Of a stretch of 17,348 nucleotides of DNA, positions 1 to 6,736 are shown in pieces. Within the stretch, counting starts at the first letter, position 1, and every line of letters starts with the position of its first letter. The stretch is from Bryobacterales bacterium (GTDB lineage: Bacteria > Acidobacteriota > Terriglobia > Bryobacterales > Bryobacteraceae). The position numbers and the translations under genes are program-made. The DNA is taken from positions 1-17,348 of the forward strand of contig JAEUQE010000197.1 in assembly GCA_016789785.1 (NCBI GenBank), written 5' to 3'. The notes under the pieces are model-generated. The model had not been told where the DNA came from. It saw nothing but the letters and a program-made list of their open reading frames with translations, and ran no database searches.

Positions 1-1
1 T

Positions 2-412
2 CAATGCTGGCATCGGCCGAAGCAAGCCAGCGCTGAACGAGTTACATCGGAGCGTGTACTGCGCATCTTCCTCGGCGAACGTAGCGGGGCAGATATCCCG
101 TTCGGACAAAGTGGTGTACCAATTGGCTAACTCACTGAACGGCACAAAGTAACCAACAAAGGCAACGTCGAGGCCGGCCGCAATGCGCAGAATGGTGTTG
201 AGGGTCAGATTCCCGTAGGAGGGGTTCGCTGCCCGCGAGACGACTCCCTGGGTCAAGCCCGCCCGTGCGGCGAGATCCTCCTGAGAGAGCCCGCGGTTCT
301 TCATGATGGCGCGTATCTGAAACGGAATTCCGCTCTTGACCTGGGTGGCGGCGAACTGCTCGCGATACGGCTTTTCGCGCAACTTACGCCACAGGGTATC
401 AGAAGTAATCAT
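2..412 (-). CDS. XRE-family antitoxin-like helix-turn-helix regulator, partial at the left edge
   Basis: The frame is open from an ATG at 412 through the window edge (137 codons, no stop), so the C-terminus is missing. Residues about 30-85 form a Cro/C1-type HTH: GLSQEDLAARAGLTQGVVSR is the helix-turn-helix core, followed by a 'YGNLTLNTILRIAAGLDVAF' segment typical of antitoxins encoded after RelE/ParE-type toxins. The start is supported by a purine-rich Shine-Dalgarno stretch (AAGGAAGGGGGA on the minus strand, 430-419). The start overlaps the stop of the toxin remnant by 14 nt, as expected for a toxin-first TA operon. From family knowledge it would bind its own promoter and neutralise the toxin. 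Here the toxin is broken, so it may survive as an orphan repressor. I see no damage in the visible part. The family call is firm; the exact partner class is inferred. Confidence 0.85.
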   Translation of the reverse strand, partial: MITSDTLWRKLREKPYREQFAATQVKSGIPFQIRAIMKNRGLSQEDLAARAGLTQGVVSRAANPSYGNLTLNTILRIAAGLDVAFVGYFVPFSELANWYTTLSERDICPATFAEEDAQYTLRCNSFSAGLLRPMPAL

Positions 413-724
413 GAAGCGTCCCCCTTCCTTGTTCCAACTGCCGTTTGTACTTCAGGGCGGTGTCGAATGCATCGCTTGGGTTGTATTCGCGGCCGAGCTA
501 TCAGCTTTAAGCGATCAGCGGTCAGCCAAACCTCTGCACTGATCGCTGGCTGCTGATGCTGAGGGCTTCCCGCCGATACGTTGCCGAACTTGTGAAATGG
601 GGTACCAAGCGAAAGAGAGCGGCATCGAAACTGGCGCGTACTGCTGCTTCCTGGCTGTCATACCATTCTGGATGACATCGACTCCATCCTCTGTATGGTA
701 GGCGAGGAAGCGCCACCTCCTCAT
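399..724 (-). pseudogene. RelE/ParE-type toxin remnant, frameshifted and missing its middle
   Basis: Three pieces of one toxin can be read on the minus strand. From the ATG at 724 the frame gives MRRWRFLAYHTEDGVDVIQ. At about 668 the homologous reading moves to another frame, giving EWYDSQEAAVRASFDAALFR and on to about 570; one missing G in CAG-AA explains the shift. The family's central beta-strand region is absent. In its place is a palindromic repeat (about 496-565) with stops in frame. After a TAG at 498-500 the C-terminal piece resumes as LGREYNPSDAFDTALKYKRQ and ends HDYF at a TGA (399-401), 14 nt inside the antitoxin gene. The N- and C-terminal pieces match what I know of RelE/ParE (HigB-like) toxins paired with this type of XRE antitoxin. 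The exact subfamily is not certain. The gene cannot make a complete toxin. Confidence 0.8.
496..565. repeat. REP-like palindromic intergenic repeat inside the toxin remnant
   Basis: This stretch is built from short TCAGC/GCTGA-type words. It has a perfect 9-bp inverted repeat, AGCGATCAG at 510-518 and CTGATCGCT at 539-547, around a 20-nt loop. Further TCAGC copies lie on the left side (501-505, 515-519, 522-526) and GCTGA-type words on the right. It sits exactly where the central part of the toxin gene should be. Repeats with this word composition are common between genes in Acidobacteriota, as far as I recall. The boundaries are approximate, and whether it inserted or filled a deletion cannot be told from one copy. 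Confidence 0.55.
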
Positions 725-745
725 GATAGCGCTCCGGGGCCCGAT

Positions 746-759
746 ATGCAATATTGCAT
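746..759. promoter_or_regulatory. 14-bp perfect palindrome, candidate operator of the toxin-antitoxin operon
   Basis: ATGCAATATTGCAT reads the same on both strands. It lies 22 nt upstream of the old toxin start (724) and is AT-rich in a GC-rich background. Autorepression through a palindrome in this position is standard for type II toxin-antitoxin operons whose antitoxin is an XRE protein. About one perfect 14-bp palindrome is expected by chance in a window of this size, so the position carries the argument rather than the length. Confidence 0.45.
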
Positions 760-1071
760 GGACGATCCGCCCTTCGGCGCACAGTGCCCGGTGCATGACG
801 CGAGTCGCCGTCGCAACGGTTGCCCGGCTGTCTGCGGGTTTCGACTCAGCGCACGATGGATTCTGCGCCCCCCGATCGCCATTGGGATCGTAGCTTGAGA
901 AGATCTTACTCTCGAATTCTCCACCGACTCAGTCTCAGATCCAAAGGTAGCACGTGCTATCACCACTGCCGTTTGGCGACCTTCGCCTCCGGATCAATTC
1001 TGCAACGGAAGTTGTACCTGTTAGGAGTTGGGTTGGTCGGGGAAGGGGCCGAGGTTGCTTTGTTCCCAGAG
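760..1071. other. Intergenic stretch between the CHAT gene end and the toxin-antitoxin region
   Basis: No credible gene was found. The short frames on both strands have no recognisable motif or ribosome binding site. A 12-bp perfect palindrome, TAGCACGTGCTA, lies at 948-959, but about four such palindromes are expected by chance in the window. The stretch should hold the terminator of the CHAT gene (stop at 1072-1074) and the promoter of the toxin-antitoxin operon. I see no convincing hairpin plus T-run. Confidence 0.5.
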
Positions 1072-4000
1072 TTACTTGAGTTTGGGTTTGAGGTCGTCCG
1101 GGGCTTCGCGGTAAGCAAGGACAAAGTTATCGACGCTGATTTGTGCTTCGTGGAGGGCGTTGGATTGGACGAACCCGGTGATGGCGCGGATGAGCCTTTG
1201 GGCGGCTTGCTCGAAGTCGCCCTCCATGGCGGCGAGGATGCCGAGTTGGCCCTGTGTTGAGGCCGCGCCGTGGAGGTTGCCCTGTTTTTCTTTGATCTCG
1301 AGGGATTTGAGGTACCAGTCGCGTGCGGTGGCGAAGTCGCGCTGCTCTTCGGCGACCATGCCGAGTTGGTGATAGGAGATGGCCGCGCCGTGGAGGTTGC
1401 CCTGTTTTTCTTTGATGGCGAGGGATTTGAGGTACCAGTCGCGAGCGGTGGCGAAGTCGCGCTGCTCTAGGGCGATGTTGCCAAGTTGGTGATAGGTGCT
1501 GGCCGCGCCGTGGAGGTTGCCCTGTTTTTCTTTGATTTCGAGGGATTTGAGGTACCAGTCGCGAGCGGTGGCGAAGTCGCGCTGCTCTTGGGCGATGATG
1601 CCAAGTTGGCCATAGGTGTTTGCCGCGATGTGGTCGATTCCCTGTTTCTCTGAGATGGCGAGGGACTTGAGGTACCAGTCGCGAGCGGTGGCGAAGTCGC
1701 GCTGCTCTTGGGCGATGATGCCAAGTTGGTGATAGCTGATGGCCGCGCCGTGGAGGTTGCCCTGTTTTACTTTGATGGCGAGGGATTTGAGGTACCAGTC
1801 GCGAGCGGTGGCGAAGTCGCGCCGCTCTTGGGCGATCATGCCGAGTTGGTGGAGGGCTCCAGCCTGCCCGTTCGCGTCTCCACGCGCGGAGCGGTGCCGT
1901 TCCAACTGTGCAAACAGCTTCGAAGCGTCGGTCCAGCGGCCGGAGTTCTGCGCAAAGAGGGCCAGGGATTGGGTGAGCGCGGCGAAAGGCTGGTCGATAG
2001 CCAAGCGTTCCGACAGCGCCAGGGCGTGATGGAAGCTCGGACCGAAGAGGAGGAAGGGACGGCGTTGTTCGTGGAGCGGGCGAGGCGTAAGGTGGTCGGC
2101 GAGGCGGCCCATGACATCGACGAACGCGCGCTGGCAGGGCTCGGACACCAGCGCCGGCAGCGAGCGCAGGTAGCTGGTCAGGAGCGGGTGCATCTCGAAG
2201 ACCGCGTTCCCGCCGTCCTTCACGATGCCCGCGTTACCCAACTCGGCCAACAGCCGATCGATGTTCGCGCGGGTCCATTCAGCATCGACCTGCTTTGCCA
2301 TCGCCTCCAGATAGTCCGCGTCGACGTAGCCCTCATGCAACCCGACGAGCGCGAGCAGCGGCCGCAGTTCCGGTGTGAGCCCCTGCTCCACGAAACGCAA
2401 GGTCGCGAAGAGACGGGTTTCGCCTTCCTCCAAACCGAGATCCTGAAGGTTGCTGCGCAGCGCGTTCCCGATTTCGTGCGCCGACATGGATTCGAGTTTC
2501 GGCAGCAGCATGCGCATCGCAAGCGGGTGTCCGCCAAGTTGCTTCATCAGTTCGTGCAAGGCGGGATCGTTGCGGTCAATTCTGAGCCCCAGTTCAGTGA
2601 GGATGGTCTCGCAGTAGTCCCAGCGCTCCTCGCCGTCCAAGCCGCCGAGTTCCAACAGGAAGCGCCGCTCGGTACCGATCTCCTCCGCCTTCGAGCGGCT
2701 CGTGATGACGACCTTGGCCCGTGTACCGCGCATGCTGTCGAGCAGCCGCTGCAACGCCGAGTGATCCTCCGGCGTGAGGTTCTCCTTGGCGGTCTCGAAG
2801 TTGTCCCAAACCACGATCAGGCGCTGCTGGCGGCAGGCGTGCGCGATGTGCTTGAGCTTGTCCTTGGCGAGGCGGAAGTTCTCGTCATAGAGCCGCTCGC
2901 CGATCCGGTCGATGACGTACTCGGCGGTGCGGATGTCGCGGAAGTCGAGCCAGAGCGCGGCATCGAGGCCGCCGGTCTCATCGAGCCAGCGGAGAAAGCC
3001 TCTCGCGAGCGACGTCTTGCCGACGCCCCCCAGACCGTGGATGAGGATCGCAGGCGTCTTGCGATGGAGCGCCCGTTCCAACTTGAGCAGCGCGTCATCG
3101 CGGCCAATGAAGCCGTAGCGATCGATGTGATCGCGCACCTCCGGCGGCAGACGCGAGACGGGTTCCTCCGGCAGCGCGGGTGCGGCGTCGGCCGAGAAGG
3201 GCAGTTCGGAAGGCTGCTGCTGGTAGAGCACGGGCAGCAGCCAGTCTTCGAGCGGGAAGGTGCCGCGCGAAGACATGCGCCCTTTGTTGGAGAGCATCTG
3301 CTGGCGGCCACGGCGTACCGCCTCCGCGACATTCCGGGATGCGAACACGCCGCGATAGAACTCGGGAAGAAAGACCTTCGCGCCGCTGACGTAGAGCGAA
3401 TAGGCCATGGCGACCACGCTGCGCATGCCGCTGCGCAAGAGTGCCGTAGCGACGGAGGCGAACGCGTCTTCGGCACGGTCATCCAGCATCGCCGACTGGC
3501 AGGCGTTCAGCACCACCGCGGGCACGGCGTGTTCCTTGAGAAGCGTGCTGAGGTCGGAGGCGGTCTGCGGGTCGGGCTCGCCCTTCGCGTCTTCGAAAAC
3601 GAGGCAGCCCTGGCGGCCCTGGTACTTGTGCGCCGAGTACTCGCCGTTGCTGTCGCCATAGCCGCCGTGGCCATCGAAGTGGAGGATGTGGTAATAGCCG
3701 GGATGGGCGCGGAGGTGGGCTCGGAGTTGATCGAAGGTGGGCGGGCGGAGGAGATCGACGTGCGCACGGAGGCCCTGCGCGCGGATGATCTCGACAAGGG
3801 AACGGGCGATGGAACGGTAGGCGACGTCGTTCTGATAGGGCCGCGCCACGACGAGGAGGATGTTGACGCGATCGGTGGGGAGGTTGGGGAGCGGGAGCGG
3901 GTCGTCGATTCGGTTGAGACAGCGCTGGACGTGGCGATGGTGGGCGAGGTAGCCGTTCAGCGGATCGTAGAGGGCCTCCCAGGGCCAGGAGAGGATACGC

Positions 4001-4341
4001 GGATCGTCGCTGCGGATCTGGAGCGAGGTGGCGGCGGCGAGCCATGTGCCGGCGTCGCGACGGTCGAAGAGGGCGTTGAAGGCTTGCGTGCCCCAGGCTT
4101 TGAGGGAGTCGAGGACGTTTTCGGCGTGGACGGTTTCGGGGTGGTAGGGGTAGTCGAGGAACGACTCGAGATACCAGCGGAGTTCGGCCATGAGGTTCGA
4201 GTTGGGCCGGTTGGCGACGGGGAACTCGTAGGGGGAAGGGATCTCGACAGGCGTGGTGGGCTTGGCGTCGGCGGCCCGGGTGAGTTGGAACGTCCGCGAA
4301 TTATCGATATTTTGGATCGCCAGCGCGGAGTTTTCGGGCAT
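1072..4341 (-). CDS. CHAT (caspase-like) - NB-ARC/STAND ATPase - TPR protein, 1089 aa
   Basis: Domain order is visible in the sequence. A CHAT domain spans about residues 155-375, with a candidate catalytic His in HFDGHGG (H225) and Cys in VVLNACQSA (C281). A STAND/NB-ARC ATPase spans about 408-650, with Walker A GLGGVGKTS (436-444, K442), Walker B LIVVWDNFE (508-516), an arginine-containing VVITSRS strand (544-550) and a GxPLA-type motif GGHPLA (603-608). A winged-helix-like region (about 650-760) follows, then TPRs (about 790-1060). The TPRs include five exact copies of RDFATARDWYLKSL at 841, 881, 921, 961 and 1001, a 40-residue period. There is no signal peptide, so it is probably cytoplasmic. 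From family knowledge, STAND proteins sense a ligand through the repeats, oligomerise on ATP and switch on the effector, here a protease-like domain. Substrate and trigger are unknown. The effector is N-terminal, while many bacterial CHAT-TPR proteins have it C-terminal. The Shine-Dalgarno is weak. It follows the phosphodiesterase gene by 63 nt on the same strand. Confidence 0.9.
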   Translation of the reverse strand: MPENSALAIQNIDNSRTFQLTRAADAKPTTPVEIPSPYEFPVANRPNSNLMAELRWYLESFLDYPYHPETVHAENVLDSLKAWGTQAFNALFDRRDAGTWLAAATSLQIRSDDPRILSWPWEALYDPLNGYLAHHRHVQRCLNRIDDPLPLPNLPTDRVNILLVVARPYQNDVAYRSIARSLVEIIRAQGLRAHVDLLRPPTFDQLRAHLRAHPGYYHILHFDGHGGYGDSNGEYSAHKYQGRQGCLVFEDAKGEPDPQTASDLSTLLKEHAVPAVVLNACQSAMLDDRAEDAFASVATALLRSGMRSVVAMAYSLYVSGAKVFLPEFYRGVFASRNVAEAVRRGRQQMLSNKGRMSSRGTFPLEDWLLPVLYQQQPSELPFSADAAPALPEEPVSRLPPEVRDHIDRYGFIGRDDALLKLERALHRKTPAILIHGLGGVGKTSLARGFLRWLDETGGLDAALWLDFRDIRTAEYVIDRIGERLYDENFRLAKDKLKHIAHACRQQRLIVVWDNFETAKENLTPEDHSALQRLLDSMRGTRAKVVITSRSKAEEIGTERRFLLELGGLDGEERWDYCETILTELGLRIDRNDPALHELMKQLGGHPLAMRMLLPKLESMSAHEIGNALRSNLQDLGLEEGETRLFATLRFVEQGLTPELRPLLALVGLHEGYVDADYLEAMAKQVDAEWTRANIDRLLAELGNAGIVKDGGNAVFEMHPLLTSYLRSLPALVSEPCQRAFVDVMGRLADHLTPRPLHEQRRPFLLFGPSFHHALALSERLAIDQPFAALTQSLALFAQNSGRWTDASKLFAQLERHRSARGDANGQAGALHQLGMIAQERRDFATARDWYLKSLAIKVKQGNLHGAAISYHQLGIIAQEQRDFATARDWYLKSLAISEKQGIDHIAANTYGQLGIIAQEQRDFATARDWYLKSLEIKEKQGNLHGAASTYHQLGNIALEQRDFATARDWYLKSLAIKEKQGNLHGAAISYHQLGMVAEEQRDFATARDWYLKSLEIKEKQGNLHGAASTQGQLGILAAMEGDFEQAAQRLIRAITGFVQSNALHEAQISVDNFVLAYREAPDDLKPKLK
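1261..1860. repeat. Five 120-bp near-identical tandem repeats encoding the TPR array
   Basis: Five head-to-tail units of exactly 120 bp (1261-1380, 1381-1500, 1501-1620, 1621-1740, 1741-1860) encode the 40-residue TPR units of the CHAT protein. A partial, diverged unit lies at about 1231-1260. The most constant block is on the plus strand, GAGGTACCAGTCGCGAGCGG and the bases after it, present in every unit with one change in the first. The first two units differ at 11 of 120 positions by my count. The most diverged is 1621-1740. Such identity at the DNA level, including silent positions, points to recent duplication or ongoing homogenisation. Confidence 0.93.
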
Positions 4342-4404
4342 TTGGAGTTATTGTAAGTGAATCGGCGGGCGATTGCGAGGCGACGTGGGGCGACAAACCC
4401 AAGC

Positions 4405-6315
4405 TCATGAGGCGAGCGCCTTCTGCCGATGCTGAGCGGCGCGAAGACCATCGCCCAATTCCAGATACAGATCCGAAAGACGAAGGTGGGCTTCGCCGAA
4501 CGCCGGCGACTGGTCGACCGCGTGCAGAAATGCGTTGACGGCATCCTCGGGCTGGCCGAGGCGGAAGTGCGCGATCGGATTGAAGAAGACGGATTGCAGA
4601 GATGCCAGTGCCGATTGGGCGGCGGAATCGTAGTCGTTGCGTTCGAGGTAGGCCGCCGCAAGGCCCGCATGCGCGCGGGCGTTATCCCGATCAAGCACAA
4701 CCGCCTCTTGATACGACGCGACCGCGCGATCGGGCCGGCCACGGTTCGCATGGTAATCCCCGAGCACCTGGTGGACCGCCGCGTTGCCTGGATCTGCCGC
4801 GACTGCGGCCTGAAAACGGGCTTCCGCTTCGGCGTCGCGCCCGAGACCAGCAAGCGCGACGGCCGCGAACAGGTGCATGGCGCGATGGCCGTAGCCATGG
4901 GTTTCGAGGTTCGCCACATGTTCGAGAACAGTGGCGTGGCGCGACAGAGCCGAAAGCACGGTGAGCCGGGAGATCTCATAACGCGCCGTGAAAGGGGCAA
5001 GCTGGCAGAGGCGTTGAATGTGATCGAGCGCCTGTTCGTTGCGCCCGTGGTGTTGATGGACCGAGGCGAGGTTGAACAGCGCCTCGCGTTCGGCAAGTTG
5101 CGCCGCTTCCACTCCGCGGATTGCCTCTGGCGCGAGATAGCCAAGATCGACGAGGCTGCGTAGGGACGCCGCATGGGCCTCCCCATCGCGCGGAACCTCC
5201 AGCGGAGCCGGCGCAGTCTCCGGTGATTCCCACGATGCGATCACGCCGATGGGCCCGGGACATTCGAGCACGCCGTTAAGGACGCGGCCGGGCAGGTCCT
5301 GCGCAGTGGGCAGTCCCATGAGGTGCAGCACGGTAGGCGCGATATCGAGGAGCGTGGCGCCGTAGACGCGCTCATCCTGCTTGATACCGGGGCCGGCCAG
5401 CACGAAAACGCCCATCATCCGGTGCCATTCGGCGCCCTCGGCGGCGATGACGCCCTGGTGGGAGGCCTGGACGGGCCGGGCGGCTCCAGTCTGGAAGCCA
5501 TGATCGGAGACCAGCAGCAGATAGGTATCGGGACCGGCGAGTTCCATCCAGCGGCCGAGCATCGCGTCGTGAAACTCGTAGAAGGAGTTCATGACGTCGC
5601 CGTAGTGGTGCGCATCGGGCTCGGAGACATGCGGCATGCGGGGAGCGCGGTACTGCATGAAGTCATGGCCGGCGCGGTCGAGTGTCTCGTAGTAAACGGC
5701 AAAGAAGTCCCAGGGTTCGGATTCGGCCAGGGACGTGGCGGCGGCGTGCACCGTAGCGCACGCGGCGAAGAGTTGCGCAAGTTGCCAGGGCCGCGGGTCC
5801 TGGGGGTGGATGGCGGCCGGATCGCGCACGAGGAAGGCGATATCGGAGGGGGTGAGTTCGCTGGCACTGAGCCGGAGACCGGCCACGGTGGTCTCCAGGT
5901 GGGCGGGATGGACAGAGCCCGGGGCGAAGTCGTGCAGGCGCTCGGAGACGAAGAAGCCGGGGCCGGTCTCGGCGGGATGCGAGACGGGCCAGGCGACAAC
6001 GGAGCATCGGAAGCCGTGCTCGGCGAGGATATTCCACAGGGCTTTCCGCCGCCAGTTGCGGCGCCCGCAGGGAATGACACCCAAGCCGTCGGGCCGAGGT
6101 TCAACGAAGCCGAGTACACCATGCGCGTCGGCCGTGCAACCGGTCGCGATCGAAGTCCACAGCATGGGCGTGAGGCAGGGTTGGAGCGACGCAAGATTGC
6201 CCATCACACCGCGCTGGAGGAGACGGTCCAGGTTCGGGAGCCGGCCGGTGTCGAGCAAAGGGGTCAGGATGCTCCAGTCGGCCGCATCCCACCCGATGAG
6301 GAGAAGGCGAGGCAC
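4405..6315 (-). CDS. Alkaline-phosphatase-superfamily phosphodiesterase with C-terminal TPRs, 636 aa
   Basis: The N-terminal 350 residues match the type I phosphodiesterase/nucleotide pyrophosphatase family. RLLLIGWDAADW holds the first metal Asp (D10), CLTPMLWTSIATG the catalytic Thr (T49), LDRAGHD the next ligands (D213, H217), VSDHGF the pair D271/H272, and ASHQG the last His (H286). All expected metal ligands are present, so it is probably active on a phosphodiester, phosphonate or phosphomonoester; the substrate is unknown. Residues about 405-636 are TPRs. The third clear TPR (from N579) is 26 residues instead of 34. The start is GTG at 6313-6315, directly after the TAG of the PEP-CTERM remnant. 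There is no separate Shine-Dalgarno, so translation may be coupled. The family starts at this point, which supports GTG. No signal peptide is seen. The CHAT gene follows 63 nt downstream and is likely co-transcribed. Confidence 0.85.
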   Translation of the reverse strand: MPRLLLIGWDAADWSILTPLLDTGRLPNLDRLLQRGVMGNLASLQPCLTPMLWTSIATGCTADAHGVLGFVEPRPDGLGVIPCGRRNWRRKALWNILAEHGFRCSVVAWPVSHPAETGPGFFVSERLHDFAPGSVHPAHLETTVAGLRLSASELTPSDIAFLVRDPAAIHPQDPRPWQLAQLFAACATVHAAATSLAESEPWDFFAVYYETLDRAGHDFMQYRAPRMPHVSEPDAHHYGDVMNSFYEFHDAMLGRWMELAGPDTYLLLVSDHGFQTGAARPVQASHQGVIAAEGAEWHRMMGVFVLAGPGIKQDERVYGATLLDIAPTVLHLMGLPTAQDLPGRVLNGVLECPGPIGVIASWESPETAPAPLEVPRDGEAHAASLRSLVDLGYLAPEAIRGVEAAQLAEREALFNLASVHQHHGRNEQALDHIQRLCQLAPFTARYEISRLTVLSALSRHATVLEHVANLETHGYGHRAMHLFAAVALAGLGRDAEAEARFQAAVAADPGNAAVHQVLGDYHANRGRPDRAVASYQEAVVLDRDNARAHAGLAAAYLERNDYDSAAQSALASLQSVFFNPIAHFRLGQPEDAVNAFLHAVDQSPAFGEAHLRLSDLYLELGDGLRAAQHRQKALAS

Positions 6316-6609
6316 CTAAGCGGCGGTACGGCGGCGGGCGCGGAGCGCAGCCAGACCGGCCGCCCCGAGAGCCAGTAATGCGGCGGTGGATGGTTCGGGG
6401 ATATCGGAACTGGTTGCGCCGACCGTGATGCCGACTTCCGCTTGATCCTCGTACCAGACCCCGACCAGTGTCCGAATGGTCGCTGCGGATCCTACGTCCA
6501 TTCTGCCGTAGCCAAAATGGAACTGATTGCCGTTGGCCTCATTCTGAAACCGGAACCCGAAGTAGTTGGAGCGGCGTAGATGGATCCGCGGGCAGACCTG
6601 GGGTCGGCG
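6316..6609 (-). pseudogene. PEP-CTERM sorting-signal protein, 5'-truncated remnant
   Basis: The frame is open for 98 codons from a TGA at 6610-6612 to the TAG at 6316-6318. The C-terminus is a textbook PEP-CTERM signal: a PEPS motif (IPEPST), a hydrophobic helix (AALLALGAAGLAAL) and an Arg-rich tail (RARRR). Such signals are cut by exosortase at the inner membrane in Gram-negative bacteria. The preceding residues (NYFGFRFQNEANGNQFHFGY and on to VWYEDQAEVGITVGA) look like the last beta-strands of a typical secreted PEP-CTERM protein and continue upstream of the only in-frame ATG (6501). No ATG, GTG or TTG exists in frame between the TGA and that ATG, and no signal peptide is encoded. It is most likely a decayed gene whose N-terminal half is lost. 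A 61-residue product from 6501 is possible but would lack a signal peptide. Confidence 0.75.
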
Positions 6610-6736
6610 TCACCTTGGATGTGCCTCGGAGTCTCGCGCAGTGACAGGTTCCGGAGCTTCGCCTGAGTCTACCAATGAATACCGTGTACCTGGCGCCCTT
6701 TACCTGACGGTACGGGCTGTGAAAGGATGTCCCTGT

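Noticed and set aside
948..959. 12-bp palindrome TAGCACGTGCTA as an operator.
   Set aside because: About four perfect 12-bp palindromes are expected by chance, and it is not close to a gene start.
1708..4356. An 882-codon open frame on the plus strand, antisense to the CHAT gene.
   Set aside because: It lies entirely over the CHAT-NB-ARC-TPR gene, has no recognisable motif and a composition typical of the reverse of a GC-rich gene. The minus-strand frame has all catalytic motifs.
3957..5186. A 409-codon minus-strand frame bridging the phosphodiesterase and CHAT genes.
   Set aside because: It is rich in Arg, Ser and Pro, the usual look of a shifted frame, and both real genes are read in other frames across it.
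6566..6736. N-terminal extension of the sulfatase frame by 57 codons.
   Set aside because: The ATG at 6737 has a proper Shine-Dalgarno and begins the twin-arginine signal; the extension would place the signal inside the chain and covers the PEP-CTERM remnant.
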